Part shown: positions 17,265-26,330 of the stretch, piece after piece
Layout: every line of letters begins with the position of its first letter
Position numbering within the stretch: position 1 is the stretch's first letter
From: Gammaproteobacteria bacterium
GTDB lineage: Bacteria > Pseudomonadota > Gammaproteobacteria > SZUA-140
NCBI GenBank assembly: GCA_016218365.1
Contig: JACREF010000008.1
Coordinates: 124,001 to 188,000, forward strand
Direction: 5' to 3'
DNA length: 64,000 nt
Program-made: the position numbers and the translations under genes
Notes under the pieces: model-generated
What the model was told of the DNA's origin: nothing
Database searches by the model: none
What the model saw: the letters and a program-made list of their open reading frames with translations, nothing else

Positions 17265-18248
17265 TCATACAAGGGGCGCGGCACGCCGCTGAAGAAGATT
17301 ACGCAGCTCTATCAATGATGAATCGGCGTGGGTGGCCTGCATTATATAAGAAAATGTTCGAGGTATGTCTTGTAAATATCCGGGCTTATGGTCACGAATA
17401 TTGAGTCGCGCAAAGATGCCGGCGGCCTTTAGATGGCGCTGCACACCCATGCGCTCGAACCAGAGTCGAAACCGCTCCATGCCAACCTCGTTGATGAGCT
17501 GTTTATCGACAATGAGCTGGTAATACTCCTCAACCCAACGCTGGATTTGCGTTGCGGGCCACGCGATATAGCAGTCTTTTAGCAAAGACACCAGGTCATA
17601 GGTAACCGGGCCAATGACGGCATCCTGAAAATCAAGAATCCCGGGATTTCCAGCCTGCAGGACCATCAAATTACGCGAATGGTAATCACGATGCACCCAT
17701 ACCATCGGTTGCTCCAGTGCCGAATCCGCGAGCAGCGTAAAAGCCTGGTCAAGAACTACAAGCTCCTCCTCAGTAAGCACCAGCCCCAGATGGCGCCCGA
17801 GAAACCAGTCCCTGAACAACCCCATTTCATTCAGCAACAGTGTTCGAGAATAAGGGGGAAGAATCCCCCTATCTGTTGGACCTTGCTGCAGGCGCATCAA
17901 TGCCTGCATCGCGTCACCGTACAAATGCGATACTGTCGTTTCGTTAAGCTCGGCTAGATACTGGCGAGTACCCAGGTCGCTCAATAACAGCAAGCCCTTG
18001 TCAAAATCTGCGGCTAACACTTCCGGAACGCTAAGTCCCATGCCACCCATCGCCTTGGCGATCTTTACGAACGGGTGACAATCTTCCTTGTCGGGTGGGG
18101 CGTCCATAACAATCCAGGTCTGCCCCCGGTGTGTCACCCGAAAATAGCGCCGGAAACTGGCGTCCCCGGAGGCCGGGACAACCAGGCATCCAGCCATCCC
18201 CCTTTCTTCCCGCAACCATTGCTCCAGCATGTCTAGTCTATCGTCCAT
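17265..18248 (-). CDS. amgK: Aminoglycoside-phosphotransferase-fold sugar kinase, AmgK-like
   Basis: Probable anomeric N-acetylmuramate/N-acetylglucosamine kinase of the peptidoglycan-recycling bypass. The 327-residue sequence has the kinase catalytic HRDYHSRNLMV (Asp in HRD) and metal-binding DFQDAVIGP. The location next to and divergent from lptD-surA is the same as in Pseudomonas, where amgK is followed by the nucleotidyltransferase gene murU. Here no murU follows; a convergent pentapeptide gene does. The ATG at 18248 is chosen over the TTG at 18266 because GAGGGTGG precedes it. Confidence 0.8.
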   Translation of the reverse strand: MDDRLDMLEQWLREERGMAGCLVVPASGDASFRRYFRVTHRGQTWIVMDAPPDKEDCHPFVKIAKAMGGMGLSVPEVLAADFDKGLLLLSDLGTRQYLAELNETTVSHLYGDAMQALMRLQQGPTDRGILPPYSRTLLLNEMGLFRDWFLGRHLGLVLTEEELVVLDQAFTLLADSALEQPMVWVHRDYHSRNLMVLQAGNPGILDFQDAVIGPVTYDLVSLLKDCYIAWPATQIQRWVEEYYQLIVDKQLINEVGMERFRLWFERMGVQRHLKAAGIFARLNIRDHKPGYLQDIPRTFSYIMQATHADSSLIELRNLLQRRAAPLV

Positions 18249-18344
18249 CCACCACCCCACCCTCAAACTGACTGACCTTATAGTCTAAACCGGATATACT
18301 TCCAGCCTGACAGCAATTTATCAACCATCCACCGATTCGACCCA

Positions 18345-20549
18345 GTGCTGCTATCTAAGTTATCACATCGTCCATTACTTGCCTTGTCGGCCATCGTTCT
18401 ATCCCTGCTAGGCAGTCCGGTCCGTGCCACGCCCAGCGCCCAGAGCAACTGGTCCTTGTGTTCTTACCACGGCGCCCTGCCTGAATGGTCAAAATCAGTA
18501 GCGTCAGATGGTCTCACCACCTTCAATGCAGATCAGGCAGAAGTCTCATCCAAGGGACTATACAACCTGCTCGGCACGGTACGAATCGCCAAGGATGGTC
18601 AATATCTAAGCTCAGAACAAGCCCATTACAATCGTGACCTTGATCAATTTCAAGCCAATGGTGCGATTGACTACTGGAGAGACAATATCTATTTGCGTAG
18701 CACTGGGGCCACACTGGATCTGGGCAAACAATCAGGCCATCTTGAAGGCGTCTCCTTTGCACTCAATAGCCGCCATGCCCGTGGTGACGCTATACGAGCA
18801 GCACTGGTTGATGCCAATACCACAATTCTCGATGATATACGCTACACCACCTGTGATCCTGGCAATAACACCTGGTGGCTCCATGCCAATCAGCTAACCC
18901 TGGATCACAAAGAGGGCATAGGCTATGCACGGCATGTCTGGGTCAGCATCAATCAAGCCCCGGTGTTTTATTTTCCATGGATGAGCTTCCCGATAAGTGA
19001 TCAACGAAAAACCGGTTTTCTGGTGCCCGAAATAAGGGTATCGGATCTTTCTGGCCTGGAACTGAAAACGCCCTATTACTTTAATATCGCCCCCAACTAC
19101 GATCTGACCGTAAGTCCCCGCCTCCTTGAGAAGCGAGGCACATTGGTTGAAAACGAATTCCGCTATCTGAGCCGCCATGCCCATGGTGATATTCGGGCAG
19201 AATATTTGAATTCGGATGCCATGATGGGCGTGGATCGCAGTTATTTCTCTTATCACCACTCGGGTCAATTCAATAATCTGTCAACCACCCTTGAATACAA
19301 CAAGGTCAGTGACCCCCATTACTTCGAACATTTCGGGAATGGGCTAGGCATCACCAGCATAACGCACCTGCCGCAGTCACTCTTTATCGGCTACCGAAAA
19401 CACCCCATCGAGGCCTCAACACTGATTCAAACCTATCAGACAGTAGACCCAAGCATCGTGTCCGCTTCCAGACCATATCAGAGACTGCCGCAACTACAAC
19501 TGAACGTCATACCTGCTCATAATAATGGCTTAACATTCAAATTTGGCTCCGAATATGTCCAGTTTGTGCAGCCAGTGCTGCCTGATGGACAACGCCTGCA
19601 CTTGTCAACTGAGCTGGGGAAATCATATGGCAACGAGGCATGGTTCTTGATGCCTAGCCTGCAATTGAACCATACGATATATAATGTCGAAGGCTCCCCT
19701 GACGAATTGTCCAGGACGGTGCCAATATTCTCCGTGGACAGCGGTGTCTTTCTTGATCGCTTCATTAAACGAAATCAAGATACGAAGTGGTTGCAAACTC
19801 TGGAACCCAGACTCTATTATTTGTATGCTCCATTCACTAACCAACTTAACCTGCCGGTGTTTGACACCGGACTGCCCGAGCTCAGCTACACCCAGATGTT
19901 CCGCAACAACAGATTCTCCGGCAATGACCGCATTGGTGATGCTAATCAGGTAACGATGGCCGCTACCAGTCGACTGCGTGAACAGGACAGTGGCCGCACC
20001 TTGCTCCTTGCCTCCATGGGTAACATTTATTATTTCGAGGATCGCCGAGTAACTCTGCCCGGCTTGCCTGCTGAAACCTTCAGCCAATCCGATCTTCTGG
20101 CCCAAGTCGAATATACACCTGCCAGCACTCTAGCGATTACGGCAACGACCAATATAGATGTCACCACCGAGCGGCCGAGAATGGGGGGCGGTCAACTCAG
20201 GTACCGTCCTAATGAACGCACAGCCTTAAATATTGGTTACCGCTACAGAATGAACATCCTTGAACAGGGTGATGCCGCTATAATGCTACCACTAGGGCCT
20301 AACTGGTCTGTACTCGGGCGCTGGAATTACTCCTACCTTGAGAATCAGGTGCTGGAAACTCTTGGTGGTGTCGAATACAACAGCTGCTGCTGGGCAATGC
20401 GGCTGATAGCCAGGCGCTATTTGATCAACAGCATAGGAGACATCAATGATGCTGTCTATTTCCAGATCGAGCTCAAGGGACTCACCAGCTTCGGCCAACA
20501 TATAGATAATTTGCTGGAAAATGGTATGCTTGGATTTCCTGCCAATTAG
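18345..20549 (+). CDS. lptD: LPS-assembly protein LptD
   Basis: Outer membrane translocon that inserts lipopolysaccharide into the outer leaflet together with LptE. The 734-residue protein has a signal peptide (about 1-28), an N-terminal OstA/jellyroll domain (FNADQAEVSSKGLYNLLGTV, repeated YNRDLDQFQANGAIDYW) and a large C-terminal barrel. Cys residues at WSLCSYHG, TTCDPGN and NSCCWAM correspond to the disulfides needed for LptD maturation. The start is a GTG with no strong ribosome site. surA follows after 8 bp, matching the conserved order. Confidence 0.95.
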   Translation: MLLSKLSHRPLLALSAIVLSLLGSPVRATPSAQSNWSLCSYHGALPEWSKSVASDGLTTFNADQAEVSSKGLYNLLGTVRIAKDGQYLSSEQAHYNRDLDQFQANGAIDYWRDNIYLRSTGATLDLGKQSGHLEGVSFALNSRHARGDAIRAALVDANTTILDDIRYTTCDPGNNTWWLHANQLTLDHKEGIGYARHVWVSINQAPVFYFPWMSFPISDQRKTGFLVPEIRVSDLSGLELKTPYYFNIAPNYDLTVSPRLLEKRGTLVENEFRYLSRHAHGDIRAEYLNSDAMMGVDRSYFSYHHSGQFNNLSTTLEYNKVSDPHYFEHFGNGLGITSITHLPQSLFIGYRKHPIEASTLIQTYQTVDPSIVSASRPYQRLPQLQLNVIPAHNNGLTFKFGSEYVQFVQPVLPDGQRLHLSTELGKSYGNEAWFLMPSLQLNHTIYNVEGSPDELSRTVPIFSVDSGVFLDRFIKRNQDTKWLQTLEPRLYYLYAPFTNQLNLPVFDTGLPELSYTQMFRNNRFSGNDRIGDANQVTMAATSRLREQDSGRTLLLASMGNIYYFEDRRVTLPGLPAETFSQSDLLAQVEYTPASTLAITATTNIDVTTERPRMGGGQLRYRPNERTALNIGYRYRMNILEQGDAAIMLPLGPNWSVLGRWNYSYLENQVLETLGGVEYNSCCWAMRLIARRYLINSIGDINDAVYFQIELKGLTSFGQHIDNLLENGMLGFPAN

Positions 20550-20557
20550 TACTCGTT

Positions 20558-21853
20558 ATGACCAGATATCTATCGTTTCTTAACCTCACATGCCTGTATG
20601 GACTGTTGACGATCTCGCAGTGGGCCGTCGCTACACCGACGACGCTCAACCACATCGCCGCGATCGTCAATGATCAGGTCATCACTTCCAACGAACTGCT
20701 CATCGAACAGGATCTGATGCGCAGCCAGCTACGCCAACAAAAGATTGCCATACCTCCATCTGAAGTATTTCAAAAACAGGTGCTTGAACATTTAATCACA
20801 AATCTCATCCAGATCCAGATGGCTTCCGACGTCGGTATCAGCGTCGATGACGAAACATTGAATAAAACCCTGCAAAATGTTGCTGCCCAAAACCATCTAT
20901 CGTTGCAGGAGTTCAGAGAGGTGTTCGATCGGGACCATCTTGACTTCCAGAGATTTCGCGAATCATTGCGGGGCGAAATCGCAATTAGACGTCTGCAACA
21001 GAGAAATATTGATAACCGTATTTCTGTCTCAGAGCAGGAGATCAATGTCTTTCTGGATAAGGCCCAGGATCAGTCACCAACAACTGAATATCATATCGGC
21101 CATATCCTGATCGCTGTTGATGAAAGCGCCAACCCCACAGTAATTGAGCAAGCATTTGCTCAAGCAAATCAGATTGTGCAAAGACTGCGCGCCGGGGACG
21201 ACTTTAATAAATTGGCGACTGAAGCTTCCATATCACAGTTCACCATGCAAGGTAGTGACCTTGGCTGGCGCAAGGCGGGCCAGCTACCCACCCTGTTCGC
21301 AGCAAGTGTCCCGGCCATGGTTATCGGCTCGGTCAGCGCGCCGCTGCGTAGTCCGAGCGGCTTTCACATTATCAAGTTACTGGAACGTCGTGGGGTCGTA
21401 ACCCATATGACCACTCAGTCACATAGTCGACATATCCTGATCCGACCCAACGAGTTGACAAGCGATCAGGATGCGCGTTCCAGGCTGGAGCAATTGCAGC
21501 TGAAAATTTCGGCTGGAGAATCGTTTGAGGATCTGGCCCGAACCAATTCCGAGGATCCTGGTAGTGCTGCCAATGGCGGCGACTTGGGCTGGGCCTCGCC
21601 AGGCACCATGTCCCCGCCATTTGAGGAGGCGATGAATGCCCTTAAACCCGGCGAAATCAGCAATCCAGTCAAATCAGGTTTTGGCTGGCATCTGATCCAG
21701 CTTGTCGAACGTCGACAATATGATGATACTGATGAATTCCGACGTAACCAAGTACGCGAACAGCTTTTCAGTCGCAAGGTGGAAGAAGCACGCCAGATCT
21801 GGGTCAGCCGGATTCGCAATGAGGCTTATGTCGAAATTCATTTAACTGACTAA
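20558..21853 (+). CDS. surA: Periplasmic peptidyl-prolyl isomerase and chaperone SurA
   Basis: A 431-residue periplasmic chaperone for outer membrane proteins, including LptD. It has a signal peptide (about 1-26), the N-terminal chaperone domain (LNHIAAIVNDQVITSNEL), and two parvulin domains: residues about 175-275 (YHIGHILIAVDES, GSDLGWRKAGQLP) and 285-390 (HSRHILIRPNEL, NGGDLGWASPGTM). The C-terminal helix completes the chaperone core. The TAA stop is immediately followed by the polA ATG, which suggests tight coupling. Confidence 0.96.
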   Translation: MTRYLSFLNLTCLYGLLTISQWAVATPTTLNHIAAIVNDQVITSNELLIEQDLMRSQLRQQKIAIPPSEVFQKQVLEHLITNLIQIQMASDVGISVDDETLNKTLQNVAAQNHLSLQEFREVFDRDHLDFQRFRESLRGEIAIRRLQQRNIDNRISVSEQEINVFLDKAQDQSPTTEYHIGHILIAVDESANPTVIEQAFAQANQIVQRLRAGDDFNKLATEASISQFTMQGSDLGWRKAGQLPTLFAASVPAMVIGSVSAPLRSPSGFHIIKLLERRGVVTHMTTQSHSRHILIRPNELTSDQDARSRLEQLQLKISAGESFEDLARTNSEDPGSAANGGDLGWASPGTMSPPFEEAMNALKPGEISNPVKSGFGWHLIQLVERRQYDDTDEFRRNQVREQLFSRKVEEARQIWVSRIRNEAYVEIHLTD

Positions 21854-24571
21854 ATGGCGATGGTTGATCATTCAGTCAAGCCGGATCTTATCCTTGTTGA
21901 TGGGTCTTCCTATCTATATCGCGCCTTCTATGCCTTACCACCGCTGACCAACTCACACGGTGAACCAACTGGCGCGATTCTAGGTGTCGCCAACATGCTG
22001 AGAAGCATGCTCGATGAATTTAGACCATCACATATGGCTGTGGTCTTTGATGACAAAGGGCGAACCTTCAGAGATGACCTGTACGCACAGTACAAGGCAC
22101 ATCGACCACCGATGCCCGATGATCTTCGGCTACAAGTTCAACCATTGCAGCAACTGGTACGGGCAATGGGACTCAGCTGTCTGGTCATCCCCGGTGTTGA
22201 AGCCGATGATGTCATTGGCACACTGGCCATCCAGGCACATGCGCGCGGCATGACAACCCTGATCTCCACCGGCGACAAGGACATGGCACAGCTGGTCTGC
22301 GACCGTATCACACTGATCAACACGATGAATAAAACCATCCTTGACAGCACCGGCGTCAAGAACAAATTTGGCGTGCCGCCAATTGCGATGATTGACTATC
22401 TCGCTTTGGTCGGTGACAGCTCGGATAACATCCCCGGCATCCCCGGTATCGGCCCCAAAACGGCCGTCAAGCTTCTCAACGAGCATGGGACGCTCGACCA
22501 GATCACTGCGCACGCCGGTGAGATCAAGGGTAAACTAGGCGAGAATCTCCGCGCCCATCTGCACCAACTGCCGCTGGCACGACAACTCGCCACCATCCGC
22601 TGCGATGTGACACTCGATACCACTCTGGAAGATCTAACAGTAAAATCACCTGACTTGCAGCAGCTTGTTTCGTTGCTCAGCCAGTTCGATTTCAAGCGCT
22701 GGCTTAATGAGATCAATATTGAACTTACCCCGCGCCAAAATCACTCTGCGCCCAACCAGCTTGCTGCCGAATACGATACCATTCTCGAATGGTCCAGCCT
22801 TGAGGGCTGGCTAGATCGCCTGCGCACAGCTGGCATATTTTCATTTGATACCGAGACCACCGGTCTCGATTATATGGAAGCCGAGCTGGTTGGCCTGTCC
22901 GTCGCAGTCGAGCCCGGTGTTGCCGCCTATATCCCATTGCTGCATGACTATGTCGGCGCCCCGCAGCAATTGCCCAGGGATCAGGTACTGGCACGACTAA
23001 AGCCATTACTTGAAGATCCATCGTGCGTGAAGATCGGCCAGAACATCAAATTCGACCTCAGCATCATGGCACGTTACGATATCTACCTGGCAGGTATTGA
23101 CTATGACACCATGCTCGAATCCTATGTGATCGACAGCAATGCGACCCGTCATGACCTGGATTCGCTGGCCGAAAAATATCTGGGATACCGAACCATCCGC
23201 TTTGAGGACATAGCGGGCAGTGGTGTCCGCCAGTTAACCTTTAACCAGATTGATCTCGCACAAGCGGCGCCGTATGCCGCCGAGGATGCCGATATTGCCT
23301 TGCGTCTGCATCAAGCGCTGTGGCAACAACTGACCAGTGATGACAAACTGTTGCACGTCTATCAGGACATTGAACGGCCGCTGATCCCCATCCTGTCTCA
23401 GATGGAGCGCCATGGGGTGCTGATCAATTGCCAGTTGCTGTCACAGCAAAGTCTCGAGATCGATCAGCGTCTGACCGAACTGGAGGTGACGGCCCACCAA
23501 CTGGCGGGGAGTGCATTCAATATCTCTTCGCCCAAGCAGATTCAGGATATCCTGTTCACCAAACTGGGCCTGCCGATCACCGAGCGCACGCCGACCGGTC
23601 AGCCCTCGACGGCCGAATCGGTGCTGCAGGAGCTGGCGCTGGATTATCCGCTACCTCAGGTCATCCTCGAATACCGCAGCTACAGCAAACTGAAATCCAC
23701 CTACACCGATCGCCTGCCCGAGCAGCTCAACCCGCGCAGTGGCCGCATCCACACCTCGTATCATCAGGCCGTGGCCGCCACCGGCCGGTTGTCATCGAGC
23801 AATCCCAATCTGCAAAATATCCCGATCCGCACCGAGGCCGGGCGACGTATCCGTCAGGCCTTTATCGCACCGCCGCATCATCACCTCGTCGCGGCCGATT
23901 ACTCGCAGATCGAGCTGCGTATCCTGGCCCATCTGTCGCAGGATCCAGGACTGCGGGCGGCCTTTCGCGACGGCCTGGATGTCCATCGCGCAACCGCCGC
24001 CGAGATCTTTGGTGTTGATGTAGCAACGGTCAGTGACGAACTCCGGCGCCGCGCCAAGGCGATCAATTTCGGACTGGTCTACGGCATGTCCGCCTTCGGC
24101 CTGGCGCGTCAGCTCGGTATTGACCGCAACGAGGCCCAACACTATATGAAACGGTATTTTGAACGTTTCCCCAATGTTAATGATTACATGGAGCGTACCC
24201 GTGAATTTGCCCGTCAGCATGGCTTCGTCGAAACGTTATTCGGCCGACGACTGTATCTGGCGGATATCAAGGCCCGCAATACCAACCGCCGACAGTATGC
24301 CGAGCGCGCCGCGATCAATGCCCCGATGCAAGGTACAGCGGCTGACATCATCAAGCTCGCGATGATCAGACTCGCTGAGCAACTGCGCGGTCACAGCGAT
24401 GAGGTCGCCATGATCATGCAGGTCCATGATGAGCTGGTGTTCGAGGTCAGGGATGCCGTCCTGGAGAGCTGGATCCCGCTGATCCGGGATACCATGCAAC
24501 AGGCCGCCCAGCTGTCAGTCCCATTGATCGTTGATATAGGTCACGGGGCGAACTGGGACGAGGCCCATTGA
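21854..24571 (+). CDS. polA: DNA polymerase I
   Basis: A 905-residue replication and repair polymerase with all three domains. The 5' nuclease spans residues about 1-290 (LVDGSSYLYRAFYALP, EADDVIGTLA, DNIPGIPGIGPKTA). The proofreading exonuclease begins near 328 and keeps the metal ligands (D332-T-E-T-T-G). The polymerase domain has DYSQIELRILAHLS (D682) and QVHDELVFEV (about 856-865). The ATG touches the surA stop codon; an alternative ATG is 6 bp later. In most relatives surA is followed by pdxA/ksgA, so direct surA-polA linkage is unusual. Confidence 0.97.
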   Translation: MAMVDHSVKPDLILVDGSSYLYRAFYALPPLTNSHGEPTGAILGVANMLRSMLDEFRPSHMAVVFDDKGRTFRDDLYAQYKAHRPPMPDDLRLQVQPLQQLVRAMGLSCLVIPGVEADDVIGTLAIQAHARGMTTLISTGDKDMAQLVCDRITLINTMNKTILDSTGVKNKFGVPPIAMIDYLALVGDSSDNIPGIPGIGPKTAVKLLNEHGTLDQITAHAGEIKGKLGENLRAHLHQLPLARQLATIRCDVTLDTTLEDLTVKSPDLQQLVSLLSQFDFKRWLNEINIELTPRQNHSAPNQLAAEYDTILEWSSLEGWLDRLRTAGIFSFDTETTGLDYMEAELVGLSVAVEPGVAAYIPLLHDYVGAPQQLPRDQVLARLKPLLEDPSCVKIGQNIKFDLSIMARYDIYLAGIDYDTMLESYVIDSNATRHDLDSLAEKYLGYRTIRFEDIAGSGVRQLTFNQIDLAQAAPYAAEDADIALRLHQALWQQLTSDDKLLHVYQDIERPLIPILSQMERHGVLINCQLLSQQSLEIDQRLTELEVTAHQLAGSAFNISSPKQIQDILFTKLGLPITERTPTGQPSTAESVLQELALDYPLPQVILEYRSYSKLKSTYTDRLPEQLNPRSGRIHTSYHQAVAATGRLSSSNPNLQNIPIRTEAGRRIRQAFIAPPHHHLVAADYSQIELRILAHLSQDPGLRAAFRDGLDVHRATAAEIFGVDVATVSDELRRRAKAINFGLVYGMSAFGLARQLGIDRNEAQHYMKRYFERFPNVNDYMERTREFARQHGFVETLFGRRLYLADIKARNTNRRQYAERAAINAPMQGTAADIIKLAMIRLAEQLRGHSDEVAMIMQVHDELVFEVRDAVLESWIPLIRDTMQQAAQLSVPLIVDIGHGANWDEAH

Positions 24572-24902
24572 ACCCAGCTATAGGCCTGTCTAACGAACCT
24601 GCAAAAAATTTTGTCACCTGGTTCAATATTTATGAAACTTTTGCTGACGCCTCCAGTCTTATGGTTACATTGGCCAGTTACCCCCTTAACGTGACCATAT
24701 TAGTGTAGTGCAACAGCCCGGCCTCCCCCCTTGAGCCGGGCTTTGTTTTATCTGCCCCCAGGCTTTTATATACAGCGCCTTTCACAGAGCCAACAAACTG
24801 AAATTTAATTAATTTTTATATTCAGGTATCTCGCCACCAACACAGCTATTAATTATCCAGGGCCCTTTAATTCCGCGCTTTGGCCCCCATTATAATTATA
24901 AG
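24572..24902. other. Intergenic region after polA
   Basis: No open frame of note. It contains the polA terminator at 24715-24742 and, near its end, a TATAAT box (24891-24896) that would serve the downstream RNA candidate. The segment 24750-24860 is AT-rich without a clear signal. Confidence 0.5.
24715..24742 (+). terminator. Rho-independent terminator after polA
   Basis: AGCCCGGC (24715-24722) and GCCGGGCT (24735-24742) form an 8-bp stem around a C-rich loop containing CTCCCCCC, followed by TTGTTTTA. It is oriented to end polA transcription. The C-rich loop resembles the loops of the RNA candidate just downstream. Confidence 0.8.
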
Positions 24903-25023
24903 CAGATTGCTTTCTCTGTTTCCCGCCCGGCCTCCCTGGCGGGGAAATCGTGCCCGGACCCCAACCGGGACACGTCTCGGCCCCGGCACCCACCCTCTCC
25001 GTGATTCGCCGGGGCTTCTTTTT
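24903..25023 (+). ncRNA. Candidate small RNA in the polA-engB interval (Spot 42/ErsA position)
   Basis: An apparent stand-alone transcription unit of about 120 nt. A perfect TATAAT lies at 24891-24896 with only a weak -35. Three hairpins follow: TTTCCCGC/GCGGGGAAA (24919-24947), GTGCCCGG/CCGGGACAC (24950-24973) and the terminator GCCCCGGC/GCCGGGGC (24980-24987/25008-25015), followed by TTCTTTTT on the plus strand. All loops are C-rich (CCTCCC, ACCCC, CCCACCCTCTCC), the type that pairs with Shine-Dalgarno sequences. The convergent engB cannot explain a plus-strand terminator. In E. coli (spf) and Pseudomonas (ersA) this interval encodes an Hfq-dependent sRNA; sequence similarity to Spot 42 is not evident. 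Confidence 0.62.
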
Positions 25024-25633
25024 AGACCTGATCCAGACCCAGCCAGCGGGTGACGCAGTGCCTGGCCTCATCTACCCCGAGCTTTTTCAGTGCCGAAAAG
25101 ACCTGAACGGACATTTGGGCCGCCGGGTAATCACGGCCCAGCAAGACGCGGGCGGCCTGCAAGGTCTGACTGGCGGCACCGCGACTCAGCTTGTCAGCCT
25201 TGCTGAGCAGGATATGCACTGGTAGTTCTTCGGCCTGGCACCAATCCAGCAGCTGCAAGTCAAAGTCTGTAAATGGGTGGCGGATGTCCATGATCAGTAT
25301 CAGCCCTTTCAATGCCAGTCGCTGCTGTAGATATCCCCCGACCAGCTCGCCCCAGTCACGGCGCACGGCGGCCGGCACCTTGGCGTAACCATACCCAGGC
25401 AGGTCAACCAGATAACACTGGGGACTGACTGTAAAGTAATTCAGCAACTGGGTACGACCCGGTGTCTTGCTGGTCCTGGCCAGCCCCTTATGGCCGGTCA
25501 GCACATTCAGCGCCGAAGACTTGCCTGCATTGGAGCGGCCGGCAAACGCTACCTCACGGCCGTCATCCGCCGGCAACTGAGACAGTGCGGCTACGCTCTT
25601 GAGGAACTGCGCTGCCTGCAGGATAGAGGTCAT
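25022..25633 (-). CDS. engB: Ribosome biogenesis GTP-binding protein EngB
   Basis: Essential GTPase (YihA/YsxC) acting in assembly of the large ribosomal subunit. P-loop GRSNAGKSS, switch region with RTSKTPGRTQLLNYF, DLPGYGYAKV (G3) and LLSKADKL (G4) are all intact. The ATG at 25633 gives 203 residues, the family length; the frame open to 25777 overlaps the neighbouring gene and is not homologous. Convergence with polA across a small-RNA gene is conserved in Escherichia and Pseudomonas. Confidence 0.95.
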   Translation of the reverse strand: MTSILQAAQFLKSVAALSQLPADDGREVAFAGRSNAGKSSALNVLTGHKGLARTSKTPGRTQLLNYFTVSPQCYLVDLPGYGYAKVPAAVRRDWGELVGGYLQQRLALKGLILIMDIRHPFTDFDLQLLDWCQAEELPVHILLSKADKLSRGAASQTLQAARVLLGRDYPAAQMSVQVFSALKKLGVDEARHCVTRWLGLDQV

Positions 25634-25664
25634 CGAATGGACTCGGCCGCGGCCCGCGACCGGT

Positions 25665-26153
25665 TCAGCGCTTGCCTCGGCCAAACATATAGCGCGACAA
25701 CGACATCTCGTCGGCGCTGACGCGGCGAACCAAGTGATCGAGGCTGATGATCGCATGTTCGAGGAAGTTAACTGCAATATATGGATGCTCGACGCGCAGC
25801 CTCTCGTATAGGGCCCGAGGCAGTTTCAGCAAACGGGTATCCCCGGTAACCGCACGCACCCGGAGCATCCGTGGTTTGCGGTCAAAAAATGACATCTCAC
25901 CGACCAGCTCTCCGGCCGTCATCCGGCCGATCTCGGTCTCGCGGCCGCTGTCTTCATACAGCAAGGCCACCTCCCCACTGACGACAAAATACAGGGCATC
26001 GCCGACATCCCCGATATCCGCAATCATGGCGCCCTTGGCGCACTCAACCAGATGAGTAAATTGCAACAGGGTCTGAACCTCATTGATGGTCAATGATTCG
26101 CACAAATACTGCTGGCTCAGAAACTGGGTCAGATCGATCTTCTTGTCGGTCAT
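25665..26153 (-). CDS. Cyclic-nucleotide-binding domain protein without DNA-binding domain
   Basis: A 162-residue single-domain protein of the CRP/CAP cNMP-binding fold. VECAKGAMIADIGDVGDALYFVVSGEVAL is the start of the beta-roll and GELVGEMSFFDRKPRMLRVRAVT is the phosphate-binding cassette region, with Gly-Glu and Arg. The C-terminal helix ends without a helix-turn-helix, so it is not a transcription factor on its own. Ligand and partner are unknown. It lies 31 bp upstream of engB on the same strand and divergently from dsbA. Confidence 0.82.
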   Translation of the reverse strand: MTDKKIDLTQFLSQQYLCESLTINEVQTLLQFTHLVECAKGAMIADIGDVGDALYFVVSGEVALLYEDSGRETEIGRMTAGELVGEMSFFDRKPRMLRVRAVTGDTRLLKLPRALYERLRVEHPYIAVNFLEHAIISLDHLVRRVSADEMSLSRYMFGRGKR

Positions 26154-26330
26154 AAACTCTCCTGGTCTCAGTCATGCGCTACTACAGCTGCCGATATAAT
26201 ACCTGTCCCGAGGCTTTGTTTCCATGCCGTGCCTAGTACCGGCCCTGGCGCCAGACCTGATCTTCAAATGCCGCCGCATCCGTGTATACTGTTCACAATC
26301 AAGTTGTTTTGATATCCAAACGAGGTCTGC

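Noticed and set aside
24671-24742. A second small RNA gene ending at the polA terminator
   Set aside because: The best promoter-like boxes (TTGGCC and CATATT) are 20 bp apart and weak; the hairpin is adequately explained as the polA terminator.
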